The notes below the pieces were generated by a model, which saw only the letters and a list, made by a program, of their open reading frames with translations, did no database searches and was not told the origin of the DNA. A DNA stretch of 64,000 bases, taken from assembly GCA_043228905.1 (NCBI GenBank), contig JBHGNT010000012.1:434001-498000 (forward strand), given 5' to 3'. Origin of the DNA: Azolla caroliniana. Lineage: Eukaryota; Polypodiophyta. Of the stretch, positions 1 to 11,844 are shown piece after piece. How positions within the stretch are numbered: the first letter of the stretch is position 1; every line of letters starts with the position of its first letter. The position numbers and the translations under genes are program-made.

Positions 1-36
1 AATCAGAGCATTCACAAGATTCACAATTTCACGGAG
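1..36 (-). CDS. UPL3-like: UPL3-like exon 6 (partial, cut by window edge)
   Basis: 12 codons are visible after an acceptor TTACAG: LREIVNLVNALI, matching the UPL3 segment IYEIVNLANELL that directly follows the exon-5 sequence. The exon continues beyond the window. Short, but phase and order fit exactly. Confidence 0.8.
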
Positions 37-3000
37 CTGTAAAAAACATGCTGTTGTCATGCAGTGTTAATGAAATGCAAAACATAACACTCTACTTGCT
101 GGACATGTAAAATCCATACTAATACATGATGATATGGGACAATTGATTATGAATATATAAAAACCATATCAATGTTCACTTTAGAAAAGATGATGAAGGC
201 ATGATGCATAAAAGGTGGCAAATACCAGCTTGCCAATCTCCTCTCTATCCAATCTGTGTCATGACTCAAGCAAACAGAAAAAACCAGTAGCAAATCTACC
301 CATAAATCTGATATAAGTATTTCGTTTTCCTATTGCTACAATGAAAGATTGAAAAATGAGTTGAAAACAATCTAAGTTTTTGTAGCTGAGAACAGCCGAA
401 AGAAATTTTGCACTCTTTTCTCTTAAGAGTTATTGAATGACAAGGAGACATATGAGGTGGGAACCTCACATTCAATTCTGTATAGTGACATTGAAATCGA
501 CGCATCTGTCAACTAACCTTGGTATAAGAGACGATTGGATGTGATGCACACAGCAGTATTGGTCAAAGCCAGCTCGAGGCCATATTTGTAAATAGTCATT
601 TATGTATATGAGTATAAATATAGTTAGGGCAAGTAGTTAAGAAATGTAACTAACCTTGGTAACAGTCAGGTTATGGTGTTCAACAACTTACATCACAATG
701 AATACAAGATCAGCACCACTTCACATTAGGGGAGAAGCTGATGAAATATGATGACCCCTATACCTATCAGGTAGTAGCATTTGTTAGAACCTCTTTTTCT
801 ATGAGAAGCGGAGCTGTTTGGATTTTCCATAAGTATGGTTCTGCGGCCACAAAAGTAAACAGCATTCCTACTGTTGTGCAACAGTTCTCCTTGTTAGGAG
901 TTATTAAAAGCGAGTATGACCTGGTAAGATTCCTTGTGACGCATTCAAAAGTGATGTCTTTCTGTTTATGGTACATTGATACATCATGTAGATCCAGGAG
1001 AGAAGCGTACTACATTTGCAGGTGCACAAGCTAAAATCAGATATGAGGATGTTTTCATTGTTTGTCCAGAGGATTTTGAACCTTTGTATTCAGTCATAGA
1101 TTATTGTGGTCAAAGATGTGTGGGCCTTTATTTACGGAAGATTTAAGGACTTCTGCGATGAGAGATGACCAGTCCAGACAAACCCTGCTGAATGACATAT
1201 CACAGACTTCTTTGAAGGGACCACCAAGGACGAACAAGACCAAGCATCCTGATTGAACAAATCTAGTTAAATACATTAGGTTGGGCCACGCCCAACACAT
1301 TCACATGCACAACTATTCACATAATAGGTCATGATTGCATCTGTGTATCCAACACACCACAATGCTTCACTGATCACACTCTGCAGATATTGATATTCTA
1401 GCAGGTCATGATTGCACCTGTGTATCCAACACACCAGAATGCTTCACGGATCACACAGTGCAGATATTGATATTCTACGGGAGATTTGAGGGACTTCTGT
1501 GATAAGAGATGACCAGTCCAAACAAACCCTGCTGAATGACATATCCCAGACTTCTTTGAAGGGACCACCAAGGACGAGCAAGGCCAATCATCCTGGTTGA
1601 ACAAATCTAGTTAAATTCATTTGGTTGGGTCACTCTCAACACCCTCACATGCACAAGTATTCACATTACAGGTCATGATTGCACCTGTGTATCCAACATA
1701 CCACAATGCTTCACTGATCTCACTCTGCAGATATTGATATTCTTGCCAGACCCATGCATGACATATTCCAATAGTTCACCTTGTTCCTATCCACAATCAT
1801 ATTCTTGTACATCTAGGCACCTAAGATTAGTCACATCAGTTTCTTATCGGTGTGTATTATCACACAAATATTTATTCTATTTAACCTAGACACAATGCAT
1901 TTTCTCTACTTTCTTGCCATTAGACATCACATTGCATTGCTCTAAAGTTGTGAATCTTCAGGCACAAGATCACTTCACTCCCTCAATATTGGGACAATAT
2001 CTTGCACACATTAAAGTATGGGGAGCTGAAACAAGCAAATAGAAAGATCCCTTTTGTATTGTTTTTGAATTTCATGGGTTTGTCATATCTATATAGATAT
2101 TTCCCATATACGGATATTTAGATTAGCAATGGTGACATTAGTATACTATGATCTATCTACTTCATACACACACCTGTTCAGTGGACATGTTCATTGCCAC
2201 AGGGGACACTGATTTAGATATTGATCCAGAGCCCACAAGGATATCTTTCAGAATGCTACTGATATTCATGCGAAGAAGAGCATCAGCTGCAGATGTTGAA
2301 CCACTCACGCATATAGACAATGTGCGAACCAAGCCCTGCAACCGCATTCATGAATTATCTGACTATAAAAAAAAGAAATGAAGTAATAAATTATCTTTCA
2401 ACAGAAGGCATCACAAACTGTATATGTTGAGCTGTTCAGTGATGTTTGTGAAAAGCCAATATTCTCGACTGAAATAAGGCGCGCCGCCTCAGCAATTAAG
2501 CCATGTGAACAAAGCATATCTAGCCTTTCAGAAGATGATGCAAAAGATTCAGCTATGCGAGCCAAACAGACAGAAGCATGGTCAATGACCTGAAACAAAA
2601 TAAAGGAGGCACAAAATCAATGTAAAATAAATATACGCAAGTAAAATAAATTGTCAAGCTAACCATGAATGCTGAGATTCATATACCTTTGTATCAGGGT
2701 ATTGGAGTAAATTGGTTAGAACTGGTATTGCCTCAGTTACAAACGTAGAGGCATCTGGTGGCATGTGTCGACACATGTTTGCCGCCGTAGAAATAGAAGC
2801 TCTCTATCAAAAGTGTAAAGAATATCACAAAAAAGCGTGAAGAATATCACATCAAAAGTCTGATGAATATTGCATTAGAATGTATAGAATATTGCATTGC
2901 ATAATCATGAGGACATATGAATTAGCATGGATTGACGAAATGATTTTGTTACCTGAACTCCAGTGGAGTAGAACTCGAAGTTCGACAAGACTGCAGTCAA

Positions 3001-6000
3001 TGCTCCAGCTTGTAAACAGGCAGCTGGATGCTCTCTAGAGATTTTTGCCAGCGCTTGCAATGACTGCATCATAGTGATCTCATTAATAATCATCATCAAT
3101 TGTAGAGCCACCTCATACATTAAGATTATTATAATGTACCTTAGAACTTTTATTTTTTCATAATGGACAAAGCTATCCATATTTGTTTTATGATTTTGCG
3201 GCCTTGTGCGTGTTAATATATCTTTCTTCCTTGCTCCCTTTCTCTCTCTCCCTCTCATTTAGATATAATAATTTAGTATGCCATTCTCAAGGTAGGGTAT
3301 CAATATTTTAGTGCACATGTAGGTGAACACCAGATGCTTACTTTCCCATGCAATGCTTGGTTTGATGAAGAATGCAAGGCTCATCTCAAAATGTTCAACA
3401 AGCTCACACAAGATAAAAATCAGAAGGCCCTAACATTGTATCAGTAGCGAAGAACGGAGAGTCAATGCTATCAAATGAAAGAGAGAAGAAAACACAAATG
3501 TTTAAACTCCAACCAAAGTTAGCATGGAGATACTCAAGGGCAAAAAGGAAAATATAATTGATTCGTGAAGAGATGGAACAATATGTGCATAAGCTTTATA
3601 TGCATGATGGGGTAATGCCTATGACATTGAGTATTGAAATACCATATAAGGCATGCGTGTCTATTAAGGATGTTAATAGAGGGGCAAAAAGGATGTCTAA
3701 TGGCAATGCAACGCATGCAACTTTAGTGACAAATGAGCTCTAAAAATGGACAAGACCACAAACTCGTCAATGGATAGCAACTATCATGGATCAAGCTATC
3801 AAGTGAGCTCTAAAAATGGATAAGACCACAGGTCCACAAACTCGTCAATGAATCGCAACTATCATGGATCAAGCTATCAAGCAAGGTTTCCCAAAAGATT
3901 GGCTCATGAATTGAATTAAACTAATCCATAAAGGAGGAGATAAAAACTTGAAATTTGACTATCAAACTAGCATGGTTAACTCAGTTATGGCCAAGTTATA
4001 CGGTACTGTCATGGAACAAACTATTAGCTCATGGGCTGAACATCATCAAAAACGAGCACTTGGTCAAGCAGGCTTTACACCAAAACATTAACTATCGGTC
4101 ATTTGGTTTCACTTAGAATTATCAAGGAAGAAAGTCAACTTCAAGGGAAAATGTTATATTGTTGTTTTGTGAACTTCAAGAAAGCCTTTGACACCATACC
4201 AAGGAGTGGGCTTTGGAAAAGAACGATAGAGATTAGAATGCCATTGGAGCATAGAGCAGCTGTACCACGATCGTACGAGCAGGTTTGGTACCAAGTGAAA
4301 ATGGACACACAAAGTACTTTTTGAGCAAATTAGGAACCAAGAAAGGGTGCCCACTCTCTCCACACTCTTTGGTCTATGCATCGATAAACTTGAAGGAATA
4401 GTAAACAACACTTTGGGTTCATGCGATAGACTTGAAGGAATAGTAAACAAGGCTACAAAAGGAGGATTGAATGGCCCAAAACTCATGCATGAGCTTATTC
4501 TTATACTCCTGTATGCCATTAATGTTCTATTCTCATATAATTTGGATGGTAGGCAAGAATTGACGTATTGGATAAATTCTGTCAAATCAGTGGGCTAACT
4601 ATTAACATGGACAAAACAAAAATGGTGGCAATAAGGGCAATACAACCAAGACACTACCCCACTTGTACAGACAAGGGAGAACCCAATACAAGTGCAAAGC
4701 TTCAAATATCTTGGTAGTAATGTCCCATCAACAAACAGGAGGAATGTATGCTATGAGTCTAGACTTCACGCGGAGTATTAGATGTTTGAGAATCAATGCA
4801 ACCAAAGTGATGCTTGAGGATGGGAAATGAGATCAATGCTGTTCAATGCTGTTCAATGCTATGGTGGTCCAACTATCGCTTTATGGAGTGGAAGTGTGGG
4901 GTGGCACTATCTCACTTGTACATAGAATGAAATAGAGAAAATCCAAAATTTGTTATTAAGTAGACAATTGGGGGTAAATCTCAACATCCTATTCTATCAT
5001 GCTATTAGAAAAGGTGCTTGTCCCATAGAGGTACTAGTCATGATGCTTGACATTTTGAAATGGTTTAAAAGACGGGGAGAAAAAGATCTATTAGAGCTCT
5101 CAAATGATGCTATGAAGTATGTGATCATTGAGGATAGATTACTAGAGGCATTAAAGATGAATTGGCAAGATGCTAAAATGTCAACATTGGAATATTTCTT
5201 TGCAAATATTAACACACAGAAAAAACGCCAGAACATATCCAATCGCATTTCACCACCCCCATGAGCCTTGGCTCTCAAAGAGCCTTAACACTTCTTCAAA
5301 CAAGCCCACATAAATTAGGTATTGAGGTAGCATCATGGTATCATCACCCAAATATGAAGATATGCAAGGTGTGCAATAAAAGCCTACTAGAGGATGAATA
5401 TCACTTACTTATTAAATGCTCTGAGCATAAGTTAATACACAAGAAATATGATGTCTTGATAGACAGGCATGATAATGTGAGTGTCATACTCAAATTTCCA
5501 CCAAGAAGGGTGAGCACATATGTGTGCATTATTTTCACATCGAGCGATTTTACTATAGAGTAGTAACCACCCTTCTTAGGAAGGAGTCACACACAAGATA
5601 AGATGTTGATTTGGTCCCACTAGACAAAATTGGCCTCTTCATGTACGATAAAATATCCATCTATTCTATAAAGATCTGCTACAGAAAATGCATTGAAAGA
5701 CAAATATAATGCACAAAGCAAAGGGAGTTGGAAAAGCAGAACACAGAACTATATACCCTTTTGAATAATGAATTACAAGAAACTCTAAGAAATGAAACCA
5801 CAAGCCTCATAAGGAGCACATTGGAAATATATAAAAGAGCACATGTAAAATATATAAATGCTCAAATAAAGTCAAGTCAAGTCAAACTGGTTTCAATGAA
5901 GCAAACTATTAAATTTGATCTAAAGAAAGATCAGAAGAAAATAGAGAAGACAAAACATGGCCTGAAATACATACAAATAGCAGGGTTATTATTAAAGAGA

Positions 6001-9000
6001 GGAGAACCACATAAGGGTCTATGGCTCTCAGGACAGATTCCGATTATTTTTCAAGTACACAGATGCATACAGAAAGAAAGATACAATAACGTCTTTTGAA
6101 AGGCCAAAATGGCCTATAAGACCAAACAAAAGATTACATCCTAAGTGTAGTCTCGACCTTGAGAACAACAAATCAAATAAATAAATGTTCCTAAGTAAAA
6201 AAAAAAAAAGTAGATAAGTTAAAAGAGACTAAAGAATCTTGTTATCGGCACATGTAAGATTCTCAAGTCATATATATTGTAACTTTTGTCTTCAAAAGAT
6301 CTCTAGCATAGGTCAATCCAGAATGGAGAGGTTTTCGAAGTGAGGGAAACGCCTGCAATGGTGGGAGATAATGGCCTATAAGACCAAACAGAAACATTAA
6401 TGCACAGACAGAACGTCCTCTAAAGGACAGGGACATAGGTGGGAGTCAGGATTCCATCCTCAGCCATGCATACCAGGAAGTACTAGAGGCCCCTGCTGTA
6501 CAAAGAGGAGCTCCATGATCAAGTGTATAGTTCACAAAGATGTTATAAGTTGTGATCTGCTATTTTCCACTTGCTTACTTGAGGTTTGCAACAAGCTTTG
6601 CAAGAGGATATAATACTATTAGGAGACTTCCAATGCACATATATTGGGGATGAACAAACAATTTGTGAGGCTATGTATGGTGATATTACAGAAGAAGAAG
6701 TTGGCCAAAAGGAAAAGCTCAAGATATGAAGTAACAGAATATGGCAAACCACTATAGTGTAGACGCATGGGGACAGCCTTCATAAGGCACATAATTGCAC
6801 ATAATTGGAGAGATTTGGAGAGACGTTTAGTCTCAATGATTACCCAACTGATTAGAAGCAAAGCATTTGTACCCCAAGATATAATCTGAGCTACGAAAGC
6901 CTTAATAGTGACCGAGACATAGTTCCAATCCTTGACCATATCTGATGAATTTGAAAGCTACAATAGCAAAGATAATCAATGTTGGCAATTATTTCATCAA
7001 AATAGCTCGCTGAGCATGGAGATAATCGATGTTTTTATGCTGAAATACTAGAATGATTCCACTAACATGGCATAAATATAAATGCACTACCCTTGTTCCA
7101 ATATACCTTAGAATTCCCACATTAGGACATGAATGAAGTGAAAAAGGGTACACTGATCCAAATTGGTATTATTAAATGGATGATGAGAGATTGTTGATTG
7201 GCACAACATTTTACAAGGGTGAGCCTTTATCAGCATAATGGTTTGCAGTTTTAACCAGCTTCAACCACGGCTTACTGGTTTAGGGTTAGGACTTTTTGAA
7301 GTATTTATTAAATATGAATTAAGTTTATAAATTAAGAGCTACAGCCTATTAACATAATAACTTATGGCATTTGAGATCCAATATTTTCTTCTTTTCTCAG
7401 TTTGTAAGCAAGAGACTTTTGGTTGGAAAAGCTCTTTTTAAAATAATTGTGCAAATGTTAGCACAAAATATTGATTTGCACCGAAATCAAACCGAACAAC
7501 AGTGGCTTAACAGTTTGTAAATCTCTTGAACTGTTTGGTTTGAGCCTGGAAATCTATCAAACTGTTTGATTTGAATGGTTTTGGTTTAAAGATTTCATGG
7601 TTCAGTTCAGTTCAGATAAAAATTCAAATCCTTTGAATGGTTTGGTTTGAATTTTGAGATGCCTGAACCACACTGAACTGCTACCGATTGTGTCCATATG
7701 GAACACGGCCCCATCACCTTTGTTATGGACAAATCCTCATGAGGGTTATTGCAAATCCTAGTGAGGGTTATCGACAAATCAAGCCCACACTCACCCAACA
7801 GCTTCCTTTGCTTAGGAGACCTTTTCATCTTGAATCAGTTCCTTCAAGGCAGAAATTTCACTCCATCTTAGGTTCAAATGTTTGATGCTTCACTAATACA
7901 ATTATTTGGTACTTCCATTTCTTCTCAAAGATGAGATAATATTTTAAGATGTAATGTCCCATTAAGTCTCATAAGACACCTTGACCTCTTAAAGGACATC
8001 TCTTGGTAGGAAGATGGCCCATCATAAGCAACATGGATGTGTATCTATCTTATCACGTGCTCTGTAGGGTGATAAGGCAGGTCAGGAGCTCTTCACATCA
8101 ATTAGATATTGGAATGGGGATTCCAAAAAGGTTACAATTGATGGAGTAATAGCAGTTTATCATGCCTGTAGGCCAGGCCCATCAAGACCTCAACCTCATG
8201 TCAGAGATCTCTCCATCTTGGACCGACCCATGTTGCAGATCTTTCAAATGCAAAGTTTCTGGGCGACCTTTTCAACACATCTAAACTTGCAATATGTGAG
8301 ATCTTTTGGGGGCTGAAGTTTCAGAACATCAACAATCACAATGTAATAGGCTTAGCTGGCAAGAATATCTACATTTTCACGAGATTATAAAAAGTCTGTG
8401 TATATCATGATATTTCTTTCTTTCTTTATACAGATAATGCCTCCCTCCAGATATAGCACCAGCCCCTACCTGATTCTGGTTTTTTCTCCCTTTTTGCGCT
8501 CCAACCCATCTTATGACATAGAAGAATGCTTTGTATAGTTCGTTTGAATTCCATTGACCATGGTTTTTGACCTCCCAACCACTTTTTGTATGTTATTTTT
8601 GGCCCCATGGGTCATATTTTACCACTAAGGATGATAATGAAGTCTACCTATCTATCTATCTATCTAGGAATTGTACTGCTCTATTTTACTTAGCCTTTAA
8701 TCTGACATTGAAATCATATCCAGCAACAGTTGTAGCATTGATCTCATAGGACATTTTCGCCTTTTTGCAGCAATGATAGGGCATTGGATTTCATTTCATT
8801 TCTATCTAGAAGAGACTCACATTACTAGCTACGATTCTGTCATTAGCCAATTTCAACTACTGGTCGGAGTTTAAATAAGTTGACTTTACTTCCTCTCTCT
8901 CTCTCTCTCTCTCTCTCTCCGTCAAACATACATTCTTTTACACATTATATATAGTATATATACAAACACAGACATAAATTTGCATGTCTCATTGGAGGAG

Positions 9001-10070
9001 AGTGGCACGGATGTCTAGCTTACTTGTTCTGCAAGATCAATATACTGAATGGACCTCAATATCCGACAGAAGTGAGGGATACCACCTTGATTCACTAGAA
9101 CCGAACATGAATACGGGAGAGCATCACATAGATGTGTGAGGGCTCGGGCAGCCAAAAGCATCACTTCGGGATTATATTCATGTGTGAGAAGGCGTACCAA
9201 TTCAGTTACAAACGCTCGTATGGGCAAATATGAAAGTGAATCCTCAGTTCCCATAGAAAGCATTTCACAAAGCTGAGTAAGACCAGTTAATTGGCATTCT
9301 TCATCTTCTGATGTTAAGCTCGATAGAATTTGTGTTAAATTCCCATGAGAAGAATGAGCCTTGTATGCTTCTCTCATCGATATGTGGGCAGGTCGTGTGC
9401 GATAATTATTGGTATTGTTATTGAAAGTAGCTTCATTGACAGCAACTTCATTGGCATTACGAGACAAAATAACCTCCTTATGTGAGGAAGCATTCACTTT
9501 TTCCATCTCTTTGGCATTGTTCTCTTCTTTCTCTTTTCCTTTAGCATGATCATTTTTGCTCTCTTCTCTAGTATGAACATTTGTGCCTTCTCCTTTCTCT
9601 TTTACTTTAATATGATCATTTTTGCTCTCTTCTTTATCTTTTCCTATCGTATGCTCAATCTTGACCTCTTCTATTTCTTTCCCTTTGATATTCTTGCTAC
9701 CTTCTTTCTCTTCTCCATTAATATGATCACTCTTGCCCATTTGATTTTCTTTCCCTTTGGTATAGTGGTCACTGTTGCTAGCTTCTTTCTCTTTCCCTTT
9801 GGTACAACGTTCATTTTTACTTTGTTTGGCATGATTGACATTCGCATGATCAATCTTGCTTTCTTTGCTGTGATCAATCTTGTTTTCTTCTTTTTCATGT
9901 GTTGATTTTCGAGCTGAAGCTCGAGTCTTGACAGATCTTTTCATGGCTGATGATGATGATGAAGAAGACGAGGAAGAAAAAGGCGGCGGCGAAGAAATAA
10001 TGCCAGCTTTCTTCTTCCGTCGAGGCGGTGGTGGTTGCTCTAATGCCCTCTTTCTGCTTCGGGTTTCCAT
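1..10070 (-). CDS. UPL3-like: UPL3/UPL4-like HECT E3 ubiquitin ligase, 5' part (6 exons, continues past window start)
   Basis: Plant UPL3/UPL4 (TRIP12-type) proteins join ubiquitin to substrates through a C-terminal HECT domain; the N-terminal armadillo-type repeats bind targets. Only the N-terminal part lies here. I see exons at 10070-9024, 3063-2953, 2803-2687, 2589-2419, 2335-2174 and 36-1, all on the minus strand, all phase 0 and all with GT/AG borders. Joined, they read without a stop into the conserved segments SLQALAKISREHPAACLQAG, STAANMC, CLARIAESFA, ISSILKDILVGSG and REIVNLVNAL, in the same order as Arabidopsis UPL3. The start METRSRKRA also matches UPL3. The HECT domain would lie to the left of base 1. 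All surrounding mobile elements are decayed, but these exons show no lesion, so the gene is probably functional. UPL3 and UPL4 cannot be separated on this part. Confidence 0.93.
1120..1745. repeat. Tandemly duplicated block in UPL3-like intron 5
   Basis: Two kinds of unit alternate. Block B (about 72 bp, GGTCATGATTGCA...GATATTGATATTCT) occurs at 1327-1398, 1404-1475 and 1671-1742. Block A (about 190 bp, containing GATGACCAGTCCA and the stretch CCAAC/CTCAACACC) occurs at about 1134-1320 and 1476-1667. Copies differ by scattered substitutions, so the duplication is not recent. The rest of this 2137-bp intron (37-2173) shows no gene or recognisable element. Confidence 0.85.
2174..2335 (-). CDS. 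UPL3-like: UPL3-like exon 5
   Basis: 54 codons, acceptor TTGCAG before GGC, donor CAG/GTGTGT. Encodes GLVRTLSICVSGS and ISSILKDILVGSG, matching the UPL3 stretch GLIRLLSTCASGS...ISSILKDILLGSG. Confidence 0.92.
2419..2589 (-). CDS. UPL3-like: UPL3-like exon 4
   Basis: 57 codons, acceptor TTTCAG before GTC, donor ACA/GTTTGT. Encodes VIDHASVCLARIAESFASSS and ends in SSTYT, corresponding to the UPL3 segment CLTRIAEAFA...STYT. Confidence 0.92.
2687..2803 (-). CDS. UPL3-like: UPL3-like exon 3
   Basis: 39 codons, acceptor GATAG before AGA, donor AAG/GTATAT. Encodes RASISTAANMCRHMPPDAS, then VTEAIPVLTNLLQYPDTK. It matches the UPL3 segment around STAANMC. It has no methionine near its start, so a plain ATG-based ORF search misses it; it was found by reading the gap between exons 2 and 4. 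Confidence 0.9.
2953..3063 (-). CDS. UPL3-like: UPL3-like exon 2
   Basis: 37 codons, acceptor ATGCAG before TCA, donor CAG/GTAACA. Encodes SLQALAKISREHPAACLQAG then LTAVLSNFEFYSTGVQ, an armadillo repeat almost collinear with Arabidopsis UPL3. Confidence 0.92.
3180..3245 (+). mobile_element. LINE 3'-end fragment in UPL3-like intron 1
   Basis: The motif GGCCTTGTGCGTGTTAATAT followed by ATCTTTCTTCC resembles the last bases of the longer LINE at 44205-44235 (GGCCTTAGAAGACGTTAATA then TATCTTTC repeats). Only the tail is present, as expected of a severely 5'-truncated insertion. Short match, so moderate confidence. Confidence 0.45.
3340..6205 (+). pseudogene. Decayed LINE (APE/RT non-LTR retrotransposon) in UPL3-like intron 1
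   Basis: Antisense to the host gene. It is collinear with the better LINE at 40167-44239. The AWFDEECKAHL stretch (about 3355) matches the end of the endonuclease/linker. Segments near 3890-4320 match the RT entry region (IHKGGD, KLYGTVMEQ, YCCFVNFKKAFDTIPRSGLW). The catalytic YxDD box has become YAIN near 4510-4520. The C-terminal zinc-binding end CKVCNKSLLEDEYHLLIKC lies at about 5360-5430. It ends with GGCCAAAATGGCC and an A-run near 6200. Many frameshifts and stops; the first domain is mostly missing. It is an old relic. Confidence 0.85.
6206..9023. other. Rest of UPL3-like intron 1, no gene seen
   Basis: AT-rich intronic sequence with no coding signal. The phrase ATGGCCTATAAGACCAAACA of the LINE end is repeated near 6370. 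Around 7500-7690 there is a diverged array of ACTGTTTGGTTTGA-like phrases. Microsatellites: (TCTA)n at 8645-8669 and (CT)n at 8893-8921. A TTTC-rich run at 8408-8425 may be another LINE tail. Confidence 0.6.
9024..10070 (-). CDS. UPL3-like: UPL3-like exon 1
   Basis: 349 codons from the ATG at 10070 to CAA followed by the donor GTAAGC. Residues 1-50 are a basic, proline- and serine-rich segment (nuclear-targeting type). Roughly residues 90-195 are a highly charged degenerate repeat built on K-G-K-E-K-E-E-S-K-N-D-H. From about residue 225 the armadillo-like region starts (LTGLTQLCEMLSMGTEDSLS, LLAARALTHLCDALP). The charged repeat is not what I know from seed-plant UPL3, which has acidic and serine-rich low complexity there. 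Start chosen because METRSRKRA is the family N terminus. Confidence 0.93.
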
Positions 10071-10073
10071 GGA

Positions 10074-10256
10074 AGGAACTAAAATATTATGTAACCGAAC
10101 TATGCAAATCTTCTCTTTCCTCTTTCTCCTCTCCCTCTTTCCTATTCTTCTTGCTCTGCCGAGGAACTGAAATCTTATGTAACCGAACTACGCAAATCTT
10201 CTCTTTCCTCGTTCTCCTCTTCCTCTCCCCTATTCTTCTTCCTCTGCCTTATTCTA
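10074..10256. repeat. Tandem duplication just upstream of the UPL3-like start codon
   Basis: Two copies of about 92 bp (10074-10165, 10166-10256), each containing TATGTAACCGAACTA, GCAAATCTTCTCTTTCCTC and a CT-rich tail. On the gene strand this is a purine-rich stretch in the 5' UTR or core promoter. A (CTT)n run follows at 10288-10308. Confidence 0.8.
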
Positions 10257-10459
10257 CTTATAATTGCTGAAGCTCCTCCACTACAATTCTTCTTCTTCTT
10301 CTTCTTAGGAAGACCCAAATCCTCCTTTTGTTCTTTCCTCTTCCTCGTCGTTCTTCTATGGGCTGTGTTTGGGGTGTTGTCGATATGCGATAGTGATGCA
10401 CTACCGTCCCTTCTCTTTGTTTTTTGCCGCAGCTATGGCGGCTGAGGGGCCTCCTCTGT

Positions 10460-10633
10460 TGTTCCTCTCTCTCTCTCTCTCTGTCTCTCCCTGTCTGTCC
10501 TCTATTGTCGCAAGGAGGAAACAGAGAAATACATATCGTCTATGCCTGCCTCTCTCTCTCCACAATGTAGTAGCATATATATATATATATAGGTCTATGT
10601 ACATATGTATCCTTCTGCTCTCTTATTCCTACA

Positions 10634-10667
<34 letters not shown>

Positions 10668-10870
10668 GGAGGCTCCTCTTGCCAACCAACAATGTGGAAT
10701 CGAATCGAATCGAATCGATATGTGGGGTTTGTTTGTGTTTGTATCGAATCAATATGTGGGGTTTGTTTGTGTCTGTGTCTGTGTCTGTGTTTGTGTCGTG
10801 TCTTGTGTCTTGTGTCTTGTGTTTGTGTTTGTGTTTGTGTGTTTGTGTCTATGTGTGTGTATTGTCATGG
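10460..10870. repeat. Microsatellite cluster
   Basis: Within 400 bp: (CT)n at 10465-10490, (TA)n at 10574-10590, (CATA)n at 10630-10662, a CGAAT pentamer run at 10694-10715, a duplicated TATGTGGGGTTTGTTTGTGT phrase, and (TGTGTC/TTTGTG)n to 10860. Open frames here come from the repeats and are not genes. Confidence 0.9.
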
Positions 10871-11844
10871 GCTTTCAACTCGCCTGGAGCCTGACCTCTT
10901 ATTGAGGGAGTTACTAACTACCACATTCTCTCATCCATCGCCTCCTCTCGATCTTCGACCAAAGGGCATGTGGCATCTTTCCAATCAGAACTTTGATTAT
11001 AGTCTTGCATGCTTTTGAATCGCCTGAAACATGACGCCATATGAGGGTCGTAATGGCTTTCCCCAACCTCCACAGACTCATTATCTATCGAGAACCTCTT
11101 TTAGAATGAGGCCTCTTCATGCTCTTTGCCTCGAATGTGTAATCCATCCCATTCTGGGTTTTTTAATCATTTGTAAACAATAAGGCACATTACATGAGTA
11201 AGATAGCAGTTTATTTTTCCTCCATGCATTTCCTCACGGGTTTGCATATGTCATAGGTTTTATCACATACCTATAAGTATTTGTGCCTCAATGACACATC
11301 AAATCTTTCTCTCCCAATGAAGTTTTATTTCCCCTTTTGCCCTATGTGGATAGTAAATCTAAATCTAGGTTTTTGAGAAACTTGAATCTAAGTTCACTAA
11401 ATATGTGTTCATTGTGATTTGGGAAATGTGCACTCACAACATCCCAATCTCCTGCAAACAATCTCTTTTGGATTATTTGCACATGATGATTGTCTTAAAA
11501 TGTGTAAGTAATTTCAATATGAATATGACCATCATATTTAGATACTACTAATGATTGCTTTATGGCATATGACATGCAAAACGTCATATACCCTTATTAT
11601 GGTACTACATACTTCAAGACGAAAATGCGAAATCTTAATACTCATATCACTTCATCTTTAGTTTTAGGTAATTATGATGAATAAACCTACAACAACATTC
11701 AAAATATAATGATGAAGTCGACGCAGAAGCGCATGTACGTGTTTTTCTCATGACATGGCAAGCGAACGAACCATGTATTGCAAATATTGTCGGAATCAGA
11801 TGCTAACAAATCTAAAATTGTAGAATTTGGGTTATAGATCAATG
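10871..11844. other. Unassigned spacer
   Basis: Moderately AT-rich with no long frame of coding character, no recognised element and no clear repeat. It separates the UPL3-like gene from the retrotransposon block. Confidence 0.5.

Noticed and set aside
741-1034. 97-codon frame on the plus strand in intron 5
   Set aside because: No recognisable domain, no codon bias, overlaps an opposite frame; probably chance.
9546-9905. Plus-strand frame with many Phe/Leu, membrane-protein-like
   Set aside because: It is the antisense of the Lys/Glu-rich part of UPL3-like exon 1.
10605-11018. Several overlapping frames rich in Cys/Val/Leu
   Set aside because: They arise from TGTGTT-type microsatellites in all frames and have no homology or gene context.
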